This document shows positions 1 to 6,697 of a DNA stretch of 8,038 nt, in pieces; within the stretch, counting starts at the first letter, position 1, and each line of letters opens with the position of its first letter. This DNA is from Bacteroidales bacterium UBA1309. Lineage in GTDB: Bacteria; Bacteroidota; Bacteroidia; Bacteroidales; Dysgonomonadaceae. The stretch spans positions 11,365 to 19,402 of the forward strand of contig DBTT01000009.1 in assembly GCA_002307185.1 (NCBI GenBank), given 5' to 3'. A program made the translations under genes and the position numbers. Under the pieces are notes generated by a model. The model was not told the DNA's origin, searched no databases, and saw only the letters and a program-made list of their open reading frames with translations.

Positions 1-24
1 TCCGCCTCCAGCTCCGCCTCCAGC
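1..24 (-). repeat. 12-bp tandem repeat (at least two copies) in the hsdS central spacer
   Basis: Bases 1-12 and 13-24 are identical (plus strand TCCGCCTCCAGC twice). Read in the hsdS frame on the minus strand, each unit encodes Leu-Glu-Ala-Glu. The array may continue past the window edge. The position, directly after the conserved IPIPPIAVQQEIAYILDSF segment, matches the short amino-acid repeat of EcoR124I-class HsdS proteins. In those, copy number sets the length of the nonspecific spacer in the recognition site. That equivalence is inference from position and unit length. The repeat is notably GC-rich relative to the flanking gene. Confidence 0.85.
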
Positions 25-578
25 TGAGTGAAACTATCGAGGATATAGGCTATTTCTTGTTGAACTGCAATTGGAGGAATGGGAATGATTACTTTCGCAA
101 ACCGCTTTTTAGAAATATTGAACCTTGTTACACCGCTTGCAGTTTGCCCAATTTGCTTTCTTATACTATCATCACGGAATAGATATTTTAGAAAATCGGG
201 CAGAAATAATTCTTTATCATGTAACCGGAAACCGAAGCAAAAACTGTTAAGATACAAAGGTTCTGTAATTTTTTCGGTAAGAACTGACGACATACCACAC
301 TCATCAGGAGTTTCGGACGAACCTGTAAATAATACATCGCCATACTCAACCCTATTTTGATTTTCTTTTTCGCCAATTTTGACAAAAATATCAATGTCCG
401 TTTTTACGGCAATGTTTGAAAATACATTCATGTAGGTTACAAACTTTGCATTGCCATCTTGAAAGTCGTTTTTGCTTTTGCCAGTAAGCCCACCATAAAA
501 ATCACCAATTTTGCCTATTTCGGTGAACTCTACCCCATTGGGGCAATATTGTTGTATAAGTTCTTCTATTTTATTCAT
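1..578 (-). CDS. hsdS: Type I restriction-modification specificity subunit HsdS, N-terminal part (runs off the left edge)
   Basis: The frame opens with ATG at 578 and stays open to base 1, giving 192 complete codons; the rest lies beyond the window. HsdS is the DNA-recognition subunit of type I enzymes and assembles with two HsdM. The start reads MNKIEELIQQYCPNGVEF, a usual HsdS opening. Residues about 15-165 would be the first target-recognition domain (GGLTGKSKNDF at 29-39, then VTYMNVFSN). The conserved central segment begins near residue 163 with VIIPIPPIAVQQEIAYILDSF, and is followed by the repeat LEAE-LEA(E), residues 186 onward, where the window stops. The start overlaps the RhuM stop as ATGA (575-578), with a purine-rich GGAAAG stretch just upstream, so translation is probably coupled. 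A second recognition domain is expected beyond the edge but cannot be seen. The family call is firm; the DNA target cannot be predicted. Confidence 0.93.
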   Translation of the reverse strand, partial: MNKIEELIQQYCPNGVEFTEIGKIGDFYGGLTGKSKNDFQDGNAKFVTYMNVFSNIAVKTDIDIFVKIGEKENQNRVEYGDVLFTGSSETPDECGMSSVLTEKITEPLYLNSFCFGFRLHDKELFLPDFLKYLFRDDSIRKQIGQTASGVTRFNISKKRFAKVIIPIPPIAVQQEIAYILDSFTQLEAELEA

Positions 579-1588
579 TTCTTCTTTCCTTTCTTGTCAA
601 TCTTTTTCTGTAAGGATTTAATGTTCTCCAAGTAGTCTTTTTCGACTGGCGAAAGCGTTTTAACCTGGTATTTTTTAAATTCGGCTTTGGCTTTTTCAAT
701 GGCTTGTTTGTGGCTTACACTGCCAGGGGTGTGTAATAGTTTTTCGCCAGCAGCCGACAGAATACTATCTAACTGTTTTATGTAATCGGCCATGTACATG
801 GGTTTACGCTTCATTGCCTGTATTTCGGCAAAGTCGAAATAACCCGATACCAAATTGTTGAGGATTTTCAGCTCCTCTGCATTCAAATAATTCTTGGCAA
901 CAGTAATATCTTTAGAAGAGGGCTGTTCGCCCGGAAAAACAGTTAGACCCATAAACGGTTTGTCGCTATCGGCACGCTGGTAAATAACTTCGGCTGCGGT
1001 ATGCCCATGAGCGGCATAATGCAGTTTATTTTGAACAATTTTAAAGAACTCAACCGATTCGGGTGTATTGGGGTCGTAATCTACGCTGGTAGCATATAAA
1101 TCGAGTACCTGACGATATAAAACCTTTTCGGACGAACGAATATCACGAATACGGTTGAGTAACTCGTACCAGTATCCACCACCGCCCATTTGTTTCAGGC
1201 GTTCATCGTCCATCGTAAACCCTTTTACTATGTACTCTTTTAACCGCTCGGTAGCCCAGATACGAAATTTGGTAGCAATATGCGATTTGATACGATACCC
1301 CAACGAGATAATCATATCGAGGTTATAGAAAGGAATTTCTCGCTCTACGCTCCGGCTACCTTCCATTTGAACTTGTCGGAATTTCCGACAGGTTGAGTTT
1401 TCATTTAATTCCCCTTCTTCATAAATGTGTTTAATATGCTCAACCACATTGGTTCTTGAGGATTGATAAAGTTCAGCCATTTGTTGCTGAGAAAGCCAAA
1501 CATTCTCACTTTGGAGCCTAACCTCGATTTTGGTGCTACCTTCTTCCGACTGGTAAATTAAAATCTCTCCTTTTTGTTCTTCTTTCAT
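575..1588 (-). CDS. RhuM-family protein encoded between hsdM and hsdS
   Basis: The 337-residue product matches the RhuM family, named from a Salmonella pathogenicity-island gene; its biochemical role is not established. Visible hallmarks are VWLSQQQMAELY (30-41), an N-terminal segment that looks DNA-binding, and PFYNLDMIISLGYRI (86-100) followed by FRIWATERLKEYIVKGF (108-124). A C-terminal region carries FFKIVQNKLHYAAHGHTAAEVIYQRAD (181-207), in two parts around His194-Gly-His196, and then MGLT and AKNYLNAEEL. The tail (about 300-337) is charged and lysine-rich, ending KIDKKGKKK. The length is about normal for the family. The ATG at 1588 overlaps the HsdM stop as ATGA and is preceded by AGGAGG six bases away. 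The stop overlaps the HsdS start in the same way. The gene is therefore built into the methyltransferase operon. Family call confident; function unknown. Confidence 0.9.
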   Translation of the reverse strand: MKEEQKGEILIYQSEEGSTKIEVRLQSENVWLSQQQMAELYQSSRTNVVEHIKHIYEEGELNENSTCRKFRQVQMEGSRSVEREIPFYNLDMIISLGYRIKSHIATKFRIWATERLKEYIVKGFTMDDERLKQMGGGGYWYELLNRIRDIRSSEKVLYRQVLDLYATSVDYDPNTPESVEFFKIVQNKLHYAAHGHTAAEVIYQRADSDKPFMGLTVFPGEQPSSKDITVAKNYLNAEELKILNNLVSGYFDFAEIQAMKRKPMYMADYIKQLDSILSAAGEKLLHTPGSVSHKQAIEKAKAEFKKYQVKTLSPVEKDYLENIKSLQKKIDKKGKKK

Positions 1589-3147
1589 ATTGTACCTCCT
1601 TCCAAGTCTGCTACAATTGCATCAATAGCCGTGCGAAGCTTGTTTTGGCGTATTACAATCTCGGCAATATGGGCGTTAAGTTTTTCAATATTCACTTCCT
1701 CTGTTGTGTTTTCCTGCTCCACATAGCTACTCACGGCAATATTGTAGTCGTTTTCGGCAATGTCACTGTTGGGTACAAGGTGGGCAAAATGGTCAATGGC
1801 TTTACGCTCAACAAAGGCATTGAGTATCTTTTTTCGGTTTGGCTCGGTAAGCTTGTTTTTGTTGCCACCACGCACAAATTCGGCTGAGGCATCAATAAAC
1901 AGTGTGGCGTTGTCCTTTTTGCTCTTTTTAAGTACAATAATACAAGTTGCGATACCAGTACCAAAAAACAAATCAGGTGGTAACTGTATAACAGCATCCA
2001 CATAGTTATTATCAATCAAATATTTGCGAATTTTCTGTTCTGCACCACTTCGATACAGCACTCCGGGAAACTCAACAATGGCTGCCGTACCAGAAGTAGA
2101 GAGCCACGAAAGCATGTGCATTGTAAATGCGAGGTCGGCTTTACTCTTTGGAGCAAGCACACCTGCTGGCGAAAAACGAGGGTCGTTAATCAAAAGCGGG
2201 TTTGCATCACCTTCCCATTTTATAGAATAAGGCGGATTAGAAACAATACAATCGAAAGGCTCATCATCCCAATGTTTGGGTTCGGTAAGCGTGTCGCCGT
2301 GGGCAATATCAAATTTTTCGTAATTAATATCGTGCAGGAACATGTTGATACGGCAAAGGTTGTAAGTGGTAATGTTAATTTCCTGACCATAAAAGCCCTG
2401 TCGAACATTTTCTTTACCTAATACTTTGGCAAACTTTAACAACATTGAACCAGAACCACAGGCAGGGTCATAAACTTTGTTTACCTGCTTTTTACCTACA
2501 ACCGTAATTTCGGCAAGTAATTCGGAAACCTCTTGAGGGGTAAAAAATTCACCTCCTGATTTACCAGCATTGCTGGCGTACATGGTCATTAAAAACTCGT
2601 AAGCATCGCCAAAAAGGTCGTTGGTGTTGTCCTGATAATCGCCTAACTCCAAGCCCCCGATTGAGTCAATAATTTTGACTAAAGTTTCATTTCGTTTTTG
2701 TACTGAAGCTCCCAGCTTGTTACTGTTTACATCAATATCATCAAACAAGCCCCGCAAATCATCTTCGCTGTCGGTGCCTTTGGCAGAGTTTTCAATATTC
2801 TTGAAAACATTGCTCAATGTTTCATTGAGATTGGCATCATTCTTTGCTTTGTACCATACATTCACAAATAGCTCCGAAGGCAAAATATAAAAGCCTTTTT
2901 CTTTTACAGTATCGGCTCTTCCAAATTCAGCATCTTTATCGGAAATTTTGGTGTAATCAAAATTTTTGTTGCCTGTACGCTGTTCTTCTTTATTGATATA
3001 TGAGGTAAGGTTTTCAGAAATAAACCTGTAGAACAACATGCCCAGTACATAGGATTTAAAATCCCAACCGTCAACACTACCTCGTAAATCGTTTGCTATT
3101 TGCCAAATGGTACGGTGAAGTTCTTCCCGTTCTTGTTCTTTTGTCAT
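1585..3147 (-). CDS. hsdM: Type I restriction-modification methyltransferase subunit HsdM (EcoR124I/type IC-like)
   Basis: HsdM is the S-adenosylmethionine-dependent N6-adenine methyltransferase subunit of type I systems and forms M2S1 with HsdS. The 520-residue length equals what I recall for EcoR124I HsdM, and the opening LHRTIWQIANDLRGSVDGWDF (10-30) is characteristic of that class. The N-terminal HsdM domain spans about 8-150. GGEFFTP (198-204) precedes the SAM-binding motif I DPACGSGS (227-234). The catalytic motif IV is NPPY (304-307), followed by SPAGVLAPKSKADLAF (326-341). The C-terminal part ends in a helical stretch suitable for HsdS contact. No key residue is missing, so the enzyme looks active. 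It lies 27 bases after the Xre-type gene with no recognisable ribosome-binding site, which is common in Bacteroidota. Its last codons contain the AGGAGG that serves the RhuM gene. Confidence 0.96.
   Translation of the reverse strand: MTKEQEREELHRTIWQIANDLRGSVDGWDFKSYVLGMLFYRFISENLTSYINKEEQRTGNKNFDYTKISDKDAEFGRADTVKEKGFYILPSELFVNVWYKAKNDANLNETLSNVFKNIENSAKGTDSEDDLRGLFDDIDVNSNKLGASVQKRNETLVKIIDSIGGLELGDYQDNTNDLFGDAYEFLMTMYASNAGKSGGEFFTPQEVSELLAEITVVGKKQVNKVYDPACGSGSMLLKFAKVLGKENVRQGFYGQEINITTYNLCRINMFLHDINYEKFDIAHGDTLTEPKHWDDEPFDCIVSNPPYSIKWEGDANPLLINDPRFSPAGVLAPKSKADLAFTMHMLSWLSTSGTAAIVEFPGVLYRSGAEQKIRKYLIDNNYVDAVIQLPPDLFFGTGIATCIIVLKKSKKDNATLFIDASAEFVRGGNKNKLTEPNRKKILNAFVERKAIDHFAHLVPNSDIAENDYNIAVSSYVEQENTTEEVNIEKLNAHIAEIVIRQNKLRTAIDAIVADLEGGTI
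1595..1600 (-). promoter_or_regulatory. Shine-Dalgarno site for the RhuM gene inside the hsdM 3' end
   Basis: AGGAGG on the minus strand, six bases before the ATG at 1588, sits within the codons for the HsdM C-terminus (Glu-Gly-Gly). A full-strength site is notable here because most starts in this window have none. Together with the ATGA overlap it fixes the RhuM start. Confidence 0.75.
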
Positions 3148-3174
3148 TATATATTGAATGTTTTATTTGGATTA

Positions 3175-3483
3175 TTATTCATTTTTCAGGTTTTTCAAAA
3201 CAATACTTAAAGCATTGGTTGCTAATTCTTTTTTGTCCTCAATGAGTGAAAATATTTGGTCAGCAAGCCAGAGTGTTAATAACTCCTTTTCGTCTGTATT
3301 AAGAAACTTTGCAATTAATACAACCTGTTCTCGCTTTGCAGGGCGGTCGCCTCGCTCAATTTTGCTGTACATTGGAGTATCAATTTCCAATGCTGAGGCT
3401 AATTGTCGTTGTAACATTTGATTATCTTCTCTCAGCTGTCGAATTTTATCGGCAAATAACATCACTTTTATTTTTGTTTGCAT
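3175..3483 (-). CDS. Xre-type helix-turn-helix regulator heading the restriction-modification operon
   Basis: The product is about 102 residues from the ATG at 3483, or 95 from an internal ATG at 3462 that begins MLFADKIRQLRE. The second may be the true start, since homologous regulators usually begin close to this block. The helix-turn-helix covers about residues 12-68, with RQLREDNQMLQRQLASALEI, then TPMYSKIERGDRPAKRE as the turn and recognition helix, then VVLIAKFLN. The C-terminal part (LLTLWLADQI, then a helical tail) may mediate dimerisation. It lies 27 bases upstream of hsdM in the same orientation and is the first gene after the promoter at 3517-3524. Similar small regulators accompany methyltransferase genes in Bacteroidota. 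A role as a controller that times methylation and restriction on entry into a new host is inference. The alternative is an antitoxin-like repressor, but no toxin gene adjoins it. Confidence 0.85.
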   Translation of the reverse strand: MQTKIKVMLFADKIRQLREDNQMLQRQLASALEIDTPMYSKIERGDRPAKREQVVLIAKFLNTDEKELLTLWLADQIFSLIEDKKELATNALSIVLKNLKNE

Positions 3484-3516
3484 GACTTTTCAGTTTTTGA
3501 ATTGTCAGAATTTGAA

Positions 3517-3524
3517 CAAAGATA
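3517..3524 (-). promoter_or_regulatory. Putative Bacteroidota -7 promoter element (TATCTTTG) for the Xre-hsdM-rhuM-hsdS operon
   Basis: TATCTTTG on the minus strand matches the Bacteroides consensus TAnnTTTG exactly. It lies 33 bases before the ATG at 3483 and 54 before the one at 3462. The region upstream is T-rich (TTTTTCG around 3544-3550), but I see no clean -33 TTTG box at the usual spacing. The location just past the terminator of the preceding operon supports an independent promoter. Confidence 0.6.
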
Positions 3525-3573
3525 AATAAATAAAAGCAACCAGCGAAAAATAGAAGAAAGAATTATTGAACAA

Positions 3574-3604
3574 AATAAAAGCGAACAATTTGTTCGCTTT
3601 TATT
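3574..3604 (-). terminator. Palindromic intrinsic terminator ending the replication-type operon
   Basis: A perfect 14-bp inverted repeat (AATAAAAGCGAACA at 3574-3587 and its complement at 3591-3604) with a 3-base loop begins two bases after the TGA of the DUF3987 gene. On the minus strand the descending arm ends TTTTATT and continues TTGTTC, giving a T-rich tail. It is near-symmetrical and could also act on the plus strand, but no gene converges on it. It separates the two operons. Confidence 0.85.
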
Positions 3605-3605
3605 A

Positions 3606-5384
3606 TCAAGGTTTTTTATACTTATCATGGGCGAAGTGAATAATTAAACCGTTGACAGAAAAGCGTTTTATGTGTTTTTCAGCGGTTTTGTCGGGAATGC
3701 CTAATTTGTTTGCAACGGTCAAATAATCTTTCCGGCAGAACTCCTTCGGGAGTTCGTCTAAAAACTGTTGTTTTTGATTCTTTGGAGCTGTTGTAACAGC
3801 TTCGGAGGGCAGTTGTTGAAATACTTGGGCTGCGTGCAGAACAAGTATTTTCACCATCGATAAAGCTGTATTAAAATCGTTATCCCTACAAACGAGTGGC
3901 GAATGTATATCGCCATCGTCCATAATCCGAAGGGCTGTGAGTATCATAGCCATTCGGAATGTAATGAGACCGAGCCGCCGAACGGTGGCGAGGTAATCAG
4001 CCCCATACAAACAAAGGTACTGGTTTTGTGTCTGGGCAAAATAGGCATTAAATGCCTGTTGTTGCCCCGAAGTCAAACAAAAGCGTATTGGTTCGGATTG
4101 ATATTCTAAGTGCTTGTAAAGGTCAAAGAATTGCATTCCAAGGTGATTGAAATAACTGTCGAGAGTTTGGTCGGAAGAGTTGGTAAAAACATCATTCCAC
4201 ACAGGACGGACATTCATAAAATAGAAAATGAAACGGCTGAATAAGCCGTTTTCGGCACTCGGAATGAGTGCTGAAACTTGCTTTGGTGTACCAGACAATA
4301 AGGCAGATAAACGGGGATTGTTGATTTCAACAAATTCCCTGTCTTTGCGCCTGTTGTATGAAATTGTTTCGTGGTGGAACGCTTTGCGGAAACCATCGGA
4401 ATAATTGCCGTGTTCGCTTTTAAATGTAAGTGCAAGCGTGTCCCCTTCGGTTTCAAACATTAGTCCTGAACCGTTGTTGTCATTCAAAATCTGAAATAAA
4501 CCTGTTGCACTGTTGTTGGCCGGAATGACCAACATTTTTACTGGTGGTTCTTTGGGACGCTCTGTTTCAGCTTTGTTTTTGGTAGCTGCGTACTCGGTTA
4601 GATTTCTTTGGTACTCTTCAAATTCAAGTTTAGAAACTTCTCTCAATGCTTTGTGTATCGGGTCAACCAATTTACGGCATAGCGTTAAGCGCCCTTTGCC
4701 AGCGGAAGCCTGAGCTGTTACAAAAAGGAATAAGTTCGGGTAAACTTCCCTTTCTGCATAAATGCCGTAAACTTTAGGCAAACATGCTGAAATCACTACA
4801 AGCGACCCAAGCAAAAGGAGGTCTCTATCTTCAGGCGAATTGGATTTTGCAACTACCTTTTGAAGTAAGCCCGGGAGGTCTTTATAAATTTCATCGGGAA
4901 AAGTAGGAAGGTTTGTTTCCTGCATTTCCTCCAAATCCTCCGTTTCTTCTTTCGTGGGTATGTGAACCTGTTTTGTTTCCAATGGAGTTTGTTTTACAGG
5001 TTGAGTAATGGAAACACTAACACCGGCTGACTTAGTCAGGTGGTAAAGTGTTTTGATTGTAACTCCGTGGCCGTGCGCAGCAAGGCAAGCGGAGTATTGT
5101 TTGTCGGTTTCGCTTTGCGAATAAGACGGATAAAATCGGCTTAGGCGGTGGTAATAATTCCGTCCACTTTCGCCCAAAGCGTCAGCGAGGGCAAAGCCAA
5201 GGTCTCGCCAATCGGCATAATTTGGGGCAATATCAACAGAAAAGGCTTCAATTCGTTGTGTTATTGTTTCAATCTCATTTGAAGTGTCAATGTTTGATTG
5301 AGGTGTAGTAGGAATAGCGGTTGCATTGGTTTCTGTGACTTTATTTGTTGCCCAATCTACTGGGTTAAATGTTTTCTTGCTCAT
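3606..5384 (-). CDS. PriCT-like/DUF3987 domain protein, probable replicative helicase-type ATPase of a mobile element
   Basis: The 592-residue protein has three visible parts. Residues about 40-115 resemble the primase C-terminal (PriCT-2-like) domain: YADWRDLGFALADALGESG (56-74), then YHRLSRFYPSYSQSETDKQYSACL. Residues about 160-500 form the DUF3987 ATPase core. This has a Walker A-like loop AQASAGKGR (224-232), an acidic Walker B-like strand GLMFETEGD (307-315), a conserved NPRLSALLSGTP (356-367) and a possible arginine finger in LFSRFIFYF (Arg384). The last about 55 residues (from FLDELPKEF) look like a winged helix. DUF3987 proteins are common in Bacteroidota integrative elements and in phage-like primase-helicases; DNA unwinding is inferred, not shown for this gene. 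The ATG at 5384 overlaps the preceding gene by 20 bases with no Shine-Dalgarno. A terminator follows the stop directly. Confidence 0.88.
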   Translation of the reverse strand: MSKKTFNPVDWATNKVTETNATAIPTTPQSNIDTSNEIETITQRIEAFSVDIAPNYADWRDLGFALADALGESGRNYYHRLSRFYPSYSQSETDKQYSACLAAHGHGVTIKTLYHLTKSAGVSVSITQPVKQTPLETKQVHIPTKEETEDLEEMQETNLPTFPDEIYKDLPGLLQKVVAKSNSPEDRDLLLLGSLVVISACLPKVYGIYAEREVYPNLFLFVTAQASAGKGRLTLCRKLVDPIHKALREVSKLEFEEYQRNLTEYAATKNKAETERPKEPPVKMLVIPANNSATGLFQILNDNNGSGLMFETEGDTLALTFKSEHGNYSDGFRKAFHHETISYNRRKDREFVEINNPRLSALLSGTPKQVSALIPSAENGLFSRFIFYFMNVRPVWNDVFTNSSDQTLDSYFNHLGMQFFDLYKHLEYQSEPIRFCLTSGQQQAFNAYFAQTQNQYLCLYGADYLATVRRLGLITFRMAMILTALRIMDDGDIHSPLVCRDNDFNTALSMVKILVLHAAQVFQQLPSEAVTTAPKNQKQQFLDELPKEFCRKDYLTVANKLGIPDKTAEKHIKRFSVNGLIIHFAHDKYKKP

Positions 5385-6351
5385 GTTTATTTAATAATAA
5401 AGGGTTTATAAAAGCGTTGGGGTCAAAAGGAATGAAGCAAGCACGGGAAATATCTTTACCGGACTTGTCAACTTCGACCGAGTATGTTTGTAAAATGTAG
5501 TTAGCCACAGAGGCGAAGTATTCGCCGTGTGGGGATTTTCGAGTGTCAATTTCAATTATCCATTTCAAGCCATCACCGGAAGGACTTATAAACAAAAGCT
5601 GTGTATCAAAATACTCATCGGCTAGCAAAGCTTGCCGAAGTGTATCTATATTTTGAACATGGTCAAAATCAATACACATAAGCTCTGAATGAGTTACAAG
5701 CGATTTGTCATTACGGGAAGTAAATACACCTGAGAAAGTGCAATAATCGAAATTTGCAGCTTTGTATTTTCGAGCTTGAACAACATCGGAAATACTCCTG
5801 AGTTTTTCGGTGTTTTGCTTGTAGTATTCGCCCGTGATTGCATTGTAAACCTGCACTAATGAAACCGTCTTGTGTGGTAATGTATTCTTGATTGGAGCTT
5901 TGAAAAATGAGAAAGCGAAAGCTTTTTTATTTTTCACTTGACCAACTTCGTTTTTTGTTGTATTGATTACCGTTTTCTTTTGACTGTAAAAACTCCAATT
6001 CTCACCGATATGCAGGTTCATGTCCCTATTTAGCGTTTGCAGTAATTCATCCCCCGACTGTTTATAGTGAAGTTCGGCGAAGTCGAACGCATCACCGGCA
6101 GGGATAGCGTTTTCGCTATCCGAATGCTGGGCAAACTCTTTATCCAGGGCATTACCTAAAACCGACTCTTTTTCAATAAAAATGTTCAATGTCGATTTAT
6201 CGGCATTGAATGGGTTTTTAGTTGGAGAACAAGTCCTCCCCGAAAGGGAGAGGACTGTTTCGTCTGGATAATACAATTTCAAAATATGTGCATATATTCC
6301 AATGCCATAATGAGTTTTTGATAATATCGCCTCTTTACTTCTTGCCTCCAT
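5365..6351 (-). CDS. BT4734-like (VirE N-terminal domain) protein, probable primase-type enzyme
   Basis: The 328-residue protein has two parts. Residues about 10-100 carry a conserved block of the family, THYGIGIYAHILKLYYPDE (13-31), then LSLSGRTCSPTKNPFN (34-49) and IPAGDAFDFAELHY. Residues about 165-320 are the BT4734-like domain, which has been assigned to the archaeo-eukaryotic primase superfamily. Candidate metal ligands are Asp228 and Asp230 in MCIDFDHV (225-232). SPSGDGLKW (256-264) corresponds to the second motif, with Lys where many primases have His. Asp295 in SVEVDKSGKDISRACF is a possible third ligand. The product would prime or initiate replication of the element with the ATPase encoded next. 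The gene overlaps the upstream helix-turn-helix gene by 17 bases and the DUF3987 gene by 20 bases. The family call is good; primase activity is inferred from motifs. Confidence 0.85.
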   Translation of the reverse strand: MEARSKEAILSKTHYGIGIYAHILKLYYPDETVLSLSGRTCSPTKNPFNADKSTLNIFIEKESVLGNALDKEFAQHSDSENAIPAGDAFDFAELHYKQSGDELLQTLNRDMNLHIGENWSFYSQKKTVINTTKNEVGQVKNKKAFAFSFFKAPIKNTLPHKTVSLVQVYNAITGEYYKQNTEKLRSISDVVQARKYKAANFDYCTFSGVFTSRNDKSLVTHSELMCIDFDHVQNIDTLRQALLADEYFDTQLLFISPSGDGLKWIIEIDTRKSPHGEYFASVANYILQTYSVEVDKSGKDISRACFIPFDPNAFINPLLLNKHEQENI

Positions 6352-6697
6352 AATACTTGATTTTCACCATTGTGTAATGGTTGTTGAGGATTCTGGAAAT
6401 ATCGGAGCGGCGATAGTAGAGCTTGTTGCCTATGCGTGAAAATGGCAGTATGCCATTGGAACGCAATGTTTGCAATGTGCGAGGGCTGATATGCAGAATT
6501 TGCATAACATCCTGATTGTCGAGCCAATCTTCCAGGCTGTCGGTTAGTGGACTGGTAGGACTTGCAGGGCAAACAACACATGAGCTTGTACCCTGATTGC
6601 TTGCAGCAAAGTGATTGCGAAAAGCAACTGCAAAGGGTTCCTGACTATTCAAAAAATAATCTGTCAGGATTTCGCCAATAGTTTTAGGTTCGTTCAT
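6335..6697 (-). CDS. Helix-turn-helix (excisionase/MerR-like) DNA-binding protein, second of a pair
   Basis: The 120-residue protein has a variable N-terminus and a winged helix-turn-helix at about 60-106: WLDNQDVMQILHISPRTLQ (58-76), then the wing LPFSRIGNKLYYRRSDISRIL (84-104). This is the HTH_17-type fold used by excisionases and AlpA-like regulators. In Bacteroides conjugative transposons, such as CTnDOT with Xis2c and Xis2d, small proteins of this kind control excision. By analogy it may bind the element ends or the operon promoter. The start at 6697 overlaps the stop of the gene before it as ATGA and has AGGAGG six bases upstream; the stop overlaps the BT4734-like gene by 17 bases. Whether it acts as excisionase, replication accessory protein or repressor cannot be told from sequence. 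Confidence 0.82.
   Translation of the reverse strand: MNEPKTIGEILTDYFLNSQEPFAVAFRNHFAASNQGTSSCVVCPASPTSPLTDSLEDWLDNQDVMQILHISPRTLQTLRSNGILPFSRIGNKLYYRRSDISRILNNHYTMVKIKYYGGKK

Noticed and set aside
79..360. Plus-strand open frame of 93 codons
   Set aside because: It lies opposite the hsdS frame, which has clear family motifs, and its own product shows no recognisable feature.
990..1050. His-Gly-His-Thr segment of RhuM as a Fic/Doc active site
   Set aside because: It lacks the Fic HxFx(D/E)GNGR pattern; it appears to be a conserved RhuM feature of unknown meaning.
5365..5384. Programmed frameshift joining the BT4734-like and DUF3987 genes
   Set aside because: Fusion would need a +1 shift, no slippery sequence is evident, and the downstream gene has a good ATG of its own.
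6279..6581. Minus-strand open frame of 100 codons overlapping two genes
   Set aside because: It is in another frame across the second helix-turn-helix gene and the start of the BT4734-like gene, both of which have convincing domains.
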